Assembly (NCBI RefSeq): GCF_024006985.1
Contig: NZ_JAMXIB010000002.1
Coordinates: 186,001 to 250,000 of the forward strand
Direction of reading: 5' to 3'
From: Robiginitalea marina
GTDB lineage: Bacteria; Bacteroidota; Bacteroidia; Flavobacteriales; Flavobacteriaceae
Length of the DNA stretch: 64,000 nt
Both the position numbers and the translations under genes were made by a program. Under the pieces are notes generated by a model. That model made no database searches. It saw nothing but the letters and a program-made list of their open reading frames with translations, and was not told the DNA's origin. This document shows positions 45,532 through 56,154 of this stretch, piece by piece. Numbering within the stretch: position 1 is the stretch's first letter; each line of letters starts with the position of its first letter.

Positions 45532-46286
45532 AGGCCCGCAGCGGGCGGGTCCGTTTTCTTTCCAAACAGGGAAGTTCCCACATAGAACAAGATGATCAGG
45601 GGCACGGCCAGGAATTGAAGGGTAAGCAGCAGTACCAGGCTCACCACCAGGAAAATATACTTCAGGCCATTGTCTTTGAAGGAGTAATTGTCGAATTTCA
45701 GGGCGAACAGCGCTATCGGGGCATTCAAAAGGTACGCGCTGAGCAGGGTCAGGGCCACCAGGACCCATGGATTAAGGATGAGGGCATTGGTAAAATCGCT
45801 GCCGTTATACATCAGGATCAGGGGAAGGGAAAGCACCAGCAACGCATTGGCAGGGGTGGGCAACCCGGTAAAGGAACTCACCTGGTTTTCGTCTATGTTA
45901 AACCGCGCCAGCCGGAGCCCGGAGGCAAGGGTAATCAAGAGGCCCAGGAACGGAAACCAGGCTGATGCCCAACCGTCTCGGCTGAGGGCCTCAGCGAAAA
46001 AATTCCCGGAATTCCAGCCACCGCTCTGCGACATGCCCAGCAACTGGCACATGACCAGGCCGGGGACCAGGCCACTGGTGATCATATCGGCAAGGGAATC
46101 GAGCTGGATGCCGAGTTCGGACTGCACCCCCAGTTTTCGGGCCACCAACCCGTCCGCAAAATCACAGGTTACCCCAAGGGCAAAAAACAGGGCCGCCCAT
46201 TCCATGCGGTGGAGCACCGCAAAAACCGCGGCGATGGAACCAAAGAGGATATTCAAAAGGGTGATGGCGTTGGGTAGATGTTTCAT
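45528..46286 (-). CDS. pssA: CDP-diacylglycerol-serine O-phosphatidyltransferase
   Basis: A 252-residue membrane enzyme that makes phosphatidylserine. The CDP-alcohol phosphotransferase signature DG-x2-AR-x8-G-x3-D-x3-D is complete ([20 protein letters not shown]... with all six key residues). About seven membrane segments follow. I start at ATG 46286 ([12 protein letters not shown]), where the family begins; the frame is open 18 codons further. With cls in this window it covers two branches of phospholipid synthesis. It is divergent from the Lnb-like gene, and its stop overlaps lptB by four bases. Confidence 0.94.
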   Translation of the reverse strand: MKHLPNAITLLNILFGSIAAVFAVLHRMEWAALFFALGVTCDFADGLVARKLGVQSELGIQLDSLADMITSGLVPGLVMCQLLGMSQSGGWNSGNFFAEALSRDGWASAWFPFLGLLITLASGLRLARFNIDENQVSSFTGLPTPANALLVLSLPLILMYNGSDFTNALILNPWVLVALTLLSAYLLNAPIALFALKFDNYSFKDNGLKYIFLVVSLVLLLTLQFLAVPLIILFYVGTSLFGKKTDPPAAGL

Positions 46287-46433
46287 GGCCGGGTCGGTTT
46301 TCGTAAAAATAGCACAAATCCCAAACATAACAGGGTCCAAAAACAGGCCGGGCGAGGCCGGGCCCCGGGTTGTACATTCTTAAAATAGTCGGATATTTGT
46401 GAGGGGAAACCCAATTCCCGCCTCAAGCCCGCA

Positions 46434-47612
46434 ATGATCAAACACACCCTTCTGCTTTGGCTGGCATGCCTGTTTGCCGCCTCCCCTTCCCCGGCCCAGT
46501 CCGGGGCACTCAGCCCACAGGCACAGTTCAGCGTGGTTACCTGCGGCCCGGGCAGGGACCTCTATGCCACCTTCGGCCACAGTGCCTTCCGGCTCAGGGA
46601 TCCCCAAAAAGGGATCGACTGGGTCTACAACTATGGTACCTTTGACTTCAATACCCCCAACTTCTATGCAAAATTCGCCCGGGGCAGGTTGCCTTACGCC
46701 CTGAGCAAGCAGCGATTTGAAGACTTCCTCTATACCTACCAGTACGAAAACCGCTGGGTAAGGGAACAACTCCTGGACCTGGATGCCAGCGAGGCCACGG
46801 CCCTCTTCGACTTCCTCGAAGAAAACCACCGGCCCGAAAACCGCTTTTACCGGTACGATTTCCTCTTTGAAAACTGCGCCACCAAGATTCCCGAAATCCT
46901 CGCCAGGGTCCTGAATCCGGCCCTGGAGTATTCGTACGGGCATTTGCAGGAATCCCTTACCTTCAGGGAACTGATCCATAAAAACCTGTACTGGAACAGC
47001 TGGTCGGCCCTGGGCATAGACCTGGCCCTGGGCTCCGTAATCGACCGGGAGGCCCGTGGGCCGGAATTTTCCTTTTTGCCGGAATATGTGGAACTGCAAA
47101 TGCAGCACGCCGCCATGGGCAATACGCCCCTGGTTAAAAAGGAACGTACCATCCTGGACCTCACTTTGCCCCCCCTGCCTTCCTATTTCACGGCAACCCC
47201 CCTGTTCTGGATGCTCCTCCTGCTCCTGGCCACCGGAACCATTACCTGGATCGATTACCGCAACCAGGCGAGAAGCCGCGTCCTTGATTTCCTCCTGTTC
47301 TTCCTTACCGGGGCCAGCGGGGTACTCATCGCTTTCCTCTGGTTTTTCACCGACCACCAGGCGACCCAGTGGAATGCCAACCTGCTTTGGGCCGTTCCGA
47401 TGAACTTAATCCTGGCCTTCCCTTTGGGCTTTGCCCGCAAGCAGCCCGCCTGGATCGCCGCCTACCTTCTGGCCCTGGCGGTGCTAATCATAGCAGGCCT
47501 GCTCCTCTGGCTGGGACAGATACAGTCCTTTTCACCCCACCTCCTGCCGGTTTGGGCAGCCCTTTTGCTGCGGTATGCCTACCTTTACGCCTACTTCAAA
47601 AATCATCCGTGA
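46434..47612 (+). CDS. DUF4105 / Lnb-like lipoprotein N-acyltransferase
   Basis: A 392-residue protein. A signal peptide (to about residue 21) leads into the DUF4105 (Lnb N-terminal) domain: YATFGHSAFRL with the conserved His, and ENCATK with the conserved Cys, both needed in the papain-like fold. The C-terminal part has five hydrophobic helices (about 255-390). In Bacteroides a DUF4105 protein called Lnb adds the third acyl chain to lipoproteins, replacing Lnt; whether this one does so is inference. Its stop is fused to the ABC-F start in a GTGA overlap. Confidence 0.86.
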   Translation: MIKHTLLLWLACLFAASPSPAQSGALSPQAQFSVVTCGPGRDLYATFGHSAFRLRDPQKGIDWVYNYGTFDFNTPNFYAKFARGRLPYALSKQRFEDFLYTYQYENRWVREQLLDLDASEATALFDFLEENHRPENRFYRYDFLFENCATKIPEILARVLNPALEYSYGHLQESLTFRELIHKNLYWNSWSALGIDLALGSVIDREARGPEFSFLPEYVELQMQHAAMGNTPLVKKERTILDLTLPPLPSYFTATPLFWMLLLLLATGTITWIDYRNQARSRVLDFLLFFLTGASGVLIAFLWFFTDHQATQWNANLLWAVPMNLILAFPLGFARKQPAWIAAYLLALAVLIIAGLLLWLGQIQSFSPHLLPVWAALLLRYAYLYAYFKNHP

Positions 47613-49483
47613 ACCTGCTCAGCGCTGAAAACCTGTCCCGGTCCTATGGGGAACGCCTGCTGTTCTCAGGACTCTCCTTTGGCATTAACGAGGGGCAGAA
47701 AATAGCCCTGGTCGCCCGCAATGGCACCGGAAAAACCACCCTTATGGACATCCTGGCCGGAAAACACCCGCCTGACCAGGGGCAGGTAACCTGCAGGAAG
47801 GGCCTTAGAATCGGGTATTTGGAGCAGGAACCAGCGCTCGACCCCAACCTTACAGTCGCCGACACCCTTTTTGCCTCCGACAACGAAACCGTACAGATTA
47901 TTGCCCGGTATGAGAAAGCCCTGGCCAACCCGGAAGACCAGAAAGGGTACCAGCGGGCCTTTGAAGCCATGGAACGGGCCGGGGCCTGGGACCTGGAAAC
48001 ACGCTTCAACCAGATCCTCTCAAAACTGGACCTCCACCAGCCGGACGCCGGGGTCGGGACGCTTTCCGGAGGGCAGCGTCGCAGGCTGGCCCTGGCGCAT
48101 ATCCTGATCGACCCCCCGGAACTGCTGATCCTGGACGAGCCCACCAACCACCTCGACCTGGAGATGATCGAATGGCTCGAGGAATACTTCAAACAGCACA
48201 TCCAAACCCTCTTTATGGTCACCCACGACCGGTATTTCCTGGACAGGGTGTGCAACCAGATCCTGGAGCTCGACCAGGGGGAATTGCATACGTACAAGGG
48301 AAACTACGCCTATTACCTCCGTGAAAAGGAGGCCCGGGAAGCCCTGCAGGAGGTTACCCAGCAGAAGACGCAGGGGTTATACCGGAAAGAGCTGGAGTGG
48401 ATGCGGCGCCAGCCGAAGGCGAGGACGACCAAATCCAAAGCCCGGATAGACGACTTCGAAGCCCTTAAGAAGCAGGCCTTCCAGCGCCGCCAGGAGCACC
48501 AGGTGGAGCTGGAGATCAACATGGAGCGTCTGGGGACCAAGGTGGTGGAACTGCACCGCGTTTCCAAGGCATTTGGGGACCGCGTCCTGTTCAGGGATTT
48601 CAGCTATCACTTCAAGCGGGGCGAACGCATTGGGCTGGTCGGGAGGAACGGCAGCGGGAAATCGACCTTTTTGGAACTGGTATGCGGGAACCTGCAGCCC
48701 GATACCGGGAAGGTGGTGCACGGGGAAACCCTGAGTATCGGCTACTACACCCAGGCCGGGCTGCCCCCGGAGCCCGGACGGAAGGTGATTGACATTATCC
48801 GGGATTTCGGCGAATACATCCCCCTTAAAAAAGGACGGCAGCTCAGTGCCCAGCAACTGCTGGAGCGGTTCCTCTTTGACCGCAAGCAGCAATACGATTA
48901 TGTCGATAAGCTGAGCGGGGGTGAAAAGAAGCGGCTTTTCCTTTGCACCGTGCTGATCGGGAACCCCAATTTCCTGATCCTCGACGAGCCCACCAATGAC
49001 CTGGACATCCTCACCCTGAATGTACTGGAAAACTTCCTGCTCGATTACCCGGGTACCGTGCTGATCGTCTCCCACGACCGGTATTTTATGGATAAAATTA
49101 CAGACCACCTCTTTATTTTTGACGGGGAAGGCCATATTACCGACTTCCCCGGGAATTATTCGGAGTACCGCACCCACCTGCTGCACAAAGAAACCCGTTC
49201 AGGTGCGGCAACCGCACAGCCAACCCCCGCGGAGAAAAAAGGGGCGGCCCCGGAGGGGCGGAGAGGGAAGCTGAGTTACACCCAACAGCGCGAACTGAAG
49301 GAACTCGAAGCCGACATCGCCCGCCTCGAAGGGAGGAAGGCCGAGTTGGAGGAACTGTTTATAAACCCCGAATTGCCCGGGGAGGAACTGAACGAACTTT
49401 CCAGGGAGCTTTCCGGGGTTGTGGGGCTCCTGGAAGAGAAAACCGAACGCTGGTTCGAACTCTCCGCCATTGAGGAGAGGTAA
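47609..49483 (+). CDS. ABC-F family ATPase (Uup-like)
   Basis: About 624 residues. Two ABC domains (about 1-250 and 310-530), each with Walker A (ARNGTGKTT; GRNGSGKST), signature (LSGGQRRR; LSGGEKKR) and Walker B (LILDEPTNHLD; LILDEPTNDLD), and no membrane part. A linker with the arm typical of ABC-F lies between. The C-terminal coiled coil (about 560-620) is that of Uup. ABC-F proteins act on the ribosome. The start is GTG 47609, four bases overlapping the Lnb-like stop; the open frame upstream lies inside that gene in another frame and is not coding. Confidence 0.93.
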   Translation: MNLLSAENLSRSYGERLLFSGLSFGINEGQKIALVARNGTGKTTLMDILAGKHPPDQGQVTCRKGLRIGYLEQEPALDPNLTVADTLFASDNETVQIIARYEKALANPEDQKGYQRAFEAMERAGAWDLETRFNQILSKLDLHQPDAGVGTLSGGQRRRLALAHILIDPPELLILDEPTNHLDLEMIEWLEEYFKQHIQTLFMVTHDRYFLDRVCNQILELDQGELHTYKGNYAYYLREKEAREALQEVTQQKTQGLYRKELEWMRRQPKARTTKSKARIDDFEALKKQAFQRRQEHQVELEINMERLGTKVVELHRVSKAFGDRVLFRDFSYHFKRGERIGLVGRNGSGKSTFLELVCGNLQPDTGKVVHGETLSIGYYTQAGLPPEPGRKVIDIIRDFGEYIPLKKGRQLSAQQLLERFLFDRKQQYDYVDKLSGGEKKRLFLCTVLIGNPNFLILDEPTNDLDILTLNVLENFLLDYPGTVLIVSHDRYFMDKITDHLFIFDGEGHITDFPGNYSEYRTHLLHKETRSGAATAQPTPAEKKGAAPEGRRGKLSYTQQRELKELEADIARLEGRKAELEELFINPELPGEELNELSRELSGVVGLLEEKTERWFELSAIEER

Positions 49484-49498
49484 AAAACGCGCTGCGAT

Positions 49499-49999
49499 TT
49501 GGAGACCTTGCTGCATCGATGGTTGTTCTGGCTGCGGGCGAAATCCCGTCACGGGATACATTCCCCCTTCGTCTACCGCTTCCTGGACGAGGGACTTTAC
49601 AGCAGGGACCTGAGGCAATTCCCCCCTGACCAACGCCTGCTGCTGGCTGCTGCCGACCATTTTGGGCCCGTTTGTATCGGGGCCGCCCCCCCGGACCACC
49701 CCCTGGCCTCGTGGCTGGAAAAGCAGAGGCCGGGCCTCTCCCGGGGTCAGGCCCCTTTTGACCTGTTTATTTTTGAGTCCCCAGAGCAGGGGCTGGCCGA
49801 AGCCCTGGGGAGAGCAGGCCAGTGGCATAACGACAGCGTGGTTTTTGTTGGGAAGCTCCGCATGCACGGGGGTTCCCATAAAAAATGGTTGGAGGCTACC
49901 CGCCTGCCCCAGGTGAACGTAGTTTTGGAAACCTACGACTGCGGCCTCCTTTTTTTCCGCCGCCAGCAGGCCCGGCAACATTTTAGAATCCGGAATTAA
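49499..49999 (+). CDS. Short methyltransferase-like remnant
   Basis: A 166-residue protein. It opens with KSRHGIHSPFVYRFL, the signature at the start of a common Bacteroidota O-methyltransferase family of about 230-260 residues. The SAM-binding glycine motif is not seen, and the protein is shorter, so the catalytic core appears to be cut back; it keeps DLFIFESPEQG and a C-terminal VVLETYDCGLLFFRRQQ typical of the family. The start is TTG at 49499. It follows the ABC-F gene by 15 bp. It may have lost activity or have a changed job; I cannot tell which. Confidence 0.65.
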   Translation: METLLHRWLFWLRAKSRHGIHSPFVYRFLDEGLYSRDLRQFPPDQRLLLAAADHFGPVCIGAAPPDHPLASWLEKQRPGLSRGQAPFDLFIFESPEQGLAEALGRAGQWHNDSVVFVGKLRMHGGSHKKWLEATRLPQVNVVLETYDCGLLFFRRQQARQHFRIRN

Positions 50000-50004
50000 T
50001 GGCC

Positions 50005-50012
50005 TAATTTTG
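50005..50012 (+). promoter_or_regulatory. -7 box before the 51-residue membrane protein
   Basis: TAATTTTG is a perfect -7 box and ends 7 bp before the ATG at 50020, so the leader is at most one or two bases. Confidence 0.5.
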
Positions 50013-50019
50013 ACAGGCG

Positions 50020-50175
50020 ATGACTAACGAAATCTTTTACGCCCTTGGGGGGTTGCTCGTGGTGTACCTGCTGATCGCCTCCATTAACAAACGCCATTCC
50101 AAAAAGCGGAAATCGCGGTCCTTTATGGAGGGCCGTCGATTGAGGGATCGTCGCGGAAAATCGGAAAGAAACTAA
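50020..50175 (+). CDS. Small single-helix membrane protein
   Basis: A 51-residue protein: short N-terminus, one membrane helix (about residues 8-20, LGGLLVVYLLIAS), then a very basic tail (HSKKRKSRSF, GRRLRDRRGKSER). A perfect -7 box sits 7 bp before its ATG, and the PduO gene follows 24 bp after its stop. Positive-inside logic puts the tail in the cytoplasm. I do not recognise the family; the box, the ATG and the membrane pattern are the support. It is easy to miss because of its length. Confidence 0.6.
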   Translation: MTNEIFYALGGLLVVYLLIASINKRHSKKRKSRSFMEGRRLRDRRGKSERN

Positions 50176-50199
50176 GGCGTCCGCATCAAAAACGCCGAC

Positions 50200-50784
50200 A
50201 TGGCTATGAAAATCTACACCAAAACCGGGGATGGGGGTACCACCGCCCTATTCGGGGGGACCCGGGTCCCCAAACACCATATCCGCATCCAGAGCTATGG
50301 CACCCTGGACGAACTGAATTCCTGGCTCGGCATGCTCCGGGACCAGGGCCTGGCCCCAAGGCACGGCGACTTCCTGCTGCAGATCCAGGAACGCCTGTTT
50401 ACCGCCGGGGCCATGCTGGCCACGGAACCGGAAAAGGCCAAAACCAAAAGCGGGAAGGAACGCCTGCAAATCCCAAAATTATCACCTGCTGACGTGGAAG
50501 CCCTGGAAGGGGAAATCGACGCCCTGAACGATGCCCTTCCGCCCATGACCCACTTCATCCTGCCCGGCGGGCACCCCACTGTGTCAACCTGTCACGTGGC
50601 CAGGACGGTTTGCCGAAGGGCCGAGCGAATGACCACTCTGCTGGCGGAGCACAGCGAGGTGTCGGAGGTCGTTTTGGCCTACCTCAACCGGCTTTCCGAT
50701 TACCTGTTCGTACTGGCACGGAAATTGTCATCGGAAGTACAGGCAAAGGAAATCAGGTGGATTCCCGGAAAATCGGCGGAATAA
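50200..50784 (+). CDS. Cob(I)yrinic acid a,c-diamide adenosyltransferase, PduO type
   Basis: A 194-residue PduO-type ATP:cob(I)alamin adenosyltransferase. The ATP-binding N-terminus is KIYTKTGDGGTTALFGGTRV and the active-site helix has RTVCRRAERMT. It makes adenosylcobalamin, the cofactor that the CarH-like regulator at 16499 would need. The link is functional inference: the genes are 33 kb apart. The first ATG at 50200 and ATG 50206 are both possible. No other cobalamin genes lie nearby. Confidence 0.93.
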   Translation: MAMKIYTKTGDGGTTALFGGTRVPKHHIRIQSYGTLDELNSWLGMLRDQGLAPRHGDFLLQIQERLFTAGAMLATEPEKAKTKSGKERLQIPKLSPADVEALEGEIDALNDALPPMTHFILPGGHPTVSTCHVARTVCRRAERMTTLLAEHSEVSEVVLAYLNRLSDYLFVLARKLSSEVQAKEIRWIPGKSAE

Positions 50785-50859
50785 ATCCGCATTTTGCAGC
50801 TTTCGCTTTTGAAGATTCCGCAAAATTGCTTGATGGTTAGGAAATAAGCACTTATTTGC

Positions 50860-50889
50860 TTTGCCATTTTGGGATAAAATATATTTTTG
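50860..50889 (+). promoter_or_regulatory. Promoter of the DUF2795 gene
   Basis: TTTG at 50860-50863 and TATTTTTG at 50882-50889 are 18 bp apart, a good match to the Bacteroidota pattern. The ATG follows 27 bp downstream. Confidence 0.6.
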
Positions 50890-50916
50890 CAAAAATTTTA
50901 AAACAGTCACCCTGCT

Positions 50917-51141
50917 ATGTACTGGACACTAGAATTGGCATCCTACCTGAGCGACGCCCCCTGGCCCGCCACAAAGGATGAGTTGATCGACTATGCGATC
51001 CGTACCGGAGCCCCCCTGGAAGTTGTGGAAAACCTGCAATCCATGGAGGAAGAAGGCGGTGAAATCTACGAATCTATAGAGGAAATCTGGCCTGACTACC
51101 CTACGGAAGAAGACTACCTCTGGAACGAGGACGAGTATTGA
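50917..51141 (+). CDS. DUF2795 protein
   Basis: A 74-residue acidic protein of the DUF2795 family (LASYLSDAPWPATKDELIDY, then APLEVVENLQSM). The family is common in Bacteroidota and is thought to be helical; function is unknown. It has a strong promoter of its own and a terminator 19 bp after its stop, so it is a single-gene transcript. The last third is very rich in Glu/Asp/Tyr. Confidence 0.88.
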   Translation: MYWTLELASYLSDAPWPATKDELIDYAIRTGAPLEVVENLQSMEEEGGEIYESIEEIWPDYPTEEDYLWNEDEY

Positions 51142-51160
51142 CAATCCCCATAACAATCGC

Positions 51161-51188
51161 AAAAAGTCTCTTCGGAGGCTTTTTTTTT
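51161..51188 (+). terminator. Terminator after the DUF2795 gene
   Basis: AAAAAGTCTC and GAGGCTTTTT pair around a TTCG tetraloop and are followed by a T run. One G:T pair is inside the stem. Confidence 0.85.
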
Positions 51189-51343
51189 ATGTAATTTTGG
51201 CAGGCCGGAAGGAATCTTTCCCGATATCCATAAATCTGGAACGCCTTTTGTACGGAACCTATGGCCCGAACCTTCCGGGAGCGGCCTGCCTATCCGGTTG
51301 CCCCGGACGCACTTCCCGGACTGGCAAAAAAACAAGCACTACT

Positions 51344-54706
<3,363 letters not shown>

Positions 54707-54812
54707 TGCCTGGGGTCCACTCCCGGAGATTGCCGCTTGCCTTTTGATTATATGGCAAATTAGGAGTAGCTTTACTTTCGAAAACGCCCCCAGGGGACAA
54801 GCCACCGGAACA

Positions 54813-56057
54813 ATGCCTCAAAAGCCGTTTTTCATCAGGATGAAGAAAAAACGGAAGCACCAGCAAAGGCTTCAGGATGCGGCCGGGCTCTTCTTCAGGG
54901 CCAGTGCGGTTGCCGGCCTGGGTTCCCTCCTGCTGGGCCTGGCCAGCGGGTTCCTGTTGGGCGCTTCACCCCCCCTCCCGCTTATCCTTATCGGCTTTGG
55001 GACCTTTTCGCTCCTGAATGCCATCCTGCTGCGGTTTCATGAACACCTAACCCTTTCCTATCACCTGGGCTCCCTGGTGGCCTTGCTGGCCATCATGGCC
55101 GGCAGCCTCTACAGCGGGGGGCTTCAAAGCCCCATTATTGTGATGCTCGGGTTACTGGTGTTGTCGGGGTATGTTACCCACCGCCGCCTGGGACACGGCT
55201 ACCTGGCGGTTTCCCTGGCGTCCCTGGCCCTATTGCTGGCCCAGGACCAAAGGGCTGTCCTTCCGGTCTACAACGCGTTGCCTGAAGGTTCGAGGGCAAT
55301 CTTTTCGTTCCTGGTGCTCCTGCTTTTTGTGGGCCTCCTGGGCGGGGTATTCGGGCATTCCCTCCTGAAAAGCCTCCATGGGCTCTACCAGAGCAAGGAA
55401 GACCTGGAGCAACGGGTCGAAGAAAAGGAACTTTTGCTCAAGGAGGTGCACCACCGGGTGAAGAACAACCTGCAGACGGTCTCCAGCCTGCTGCGCATGC
55501 AGGGAAGGACCATAGAGGATGACCAGACCCTGCGCCAGATCCGCAGCAGCCAGAACCGGGTGGTTTGCATGGCCATGGTGCACGAAATGCTGTACATGCG
55601 CGAGGATCTATCCCGTATCGAATACAGTTCCTATGTGCAACAACTGGGAGAATACCTGGTCAAATCGATCAAGGGACCCGAAAGCAAGATCCGCCTGAAG
55701 ATAGACATCCCCGAAATAGAATTGGGGATTGATACGGCCATCCCCCTCGGGCTACTGATCAATGAAGCGGTTACCAATGCCCTGAAATACGGTTTCGAAG
55801 GCCAGGAAGAAGGGGAAATCAGCATTTCCCTCGAGAAAGAGGACCGTCAGGAATACATCCTGCGCATTGGCGACAATGGGGTAGGCTTCCCCGAAGACAT
55901 CGACTACCAGACCAGCAAATCCCTGGGGCTGAAGCTGATCCACAACCTAACCCGCCAGCTGAAGGGCAGTGTGATCCGCGATCTTTCCAGGCGGGGCACC
56001 TATTATATCATCCGCTTCCAGGAAGTGGGGCAGGACCCGTTCCATTCCCTGGCCTGA
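54813..56057 (+). CDS. Membrane sensor histidine kinase (HisKA_2 type)
   Basis: About 414 residues. Six hydrophobic segments (about 27-190) form the sensor part, then a short coiled coil, then a HisKA_2 dimer domain with the phospho-histidine in KEVHHRVKNNLQTVSSLL, and an HATPase domain with NEAVTNALKYGF and GDNGVGFP. This subgroup signals to a response regulator that is not next to it here, so it is an orphan in this window. The likely start is ATG 54813 or 54840; a TACTTTCG box (54773-54780) lies upstream. Confidence 0.88.
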   Translation: MPQKPFFIRMKKKRKHQQRLQDAAGLFFRASAVAGLGSLLLGLASGFLLGASPPLPLILIGFGTFSLLNAILLRFHEHLTLSYHLGSLVALLAIMAGSLYSGGLQSPIIVMLGLLVLSGYVTHRRLGHGYLAVSLASLALLLAQDQRAVLPVYNALPEGSRAIFSFLVLLLFVGLLGGVFGHSLLKSLHGLYQSKEDLEQRVEEKELLLKEVHHRVKNNLQTVSSLLRMQGRTIEDDQTLRQIRSSQNRVVCMAMVHEMLYMREDLSRIEYSSYVQQLGEYLVKSIKGPESKIRLKIDIPEIELGIDTAIPLGLLINEAVTNALKYGFEGQEEGEISISLEKEDRQEYILRIGDNGVGFPEDIDYQTSKSLGLKLIHNLTRQLKGSVIRDLSRRGTYYIIRFQEVGQDPFHSLA

Positions 56058-56154
56058 ACCCTTCCCCGGATAGAAGCCTCTCCTTTTCCCCCCTGCCTTC
56101 GCAAAATGGCAAATATTCCTATCTTTAGCAGAAGAACCCATCCGACACATCCCT

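Noticed and set aside
51197-51343. A 49-codon N-terminal extension of SecA
   Set aside because: It lies in the region just after the DUF2795 terminator, lacks any family match, and SecA proteins start at the MSIINS position.
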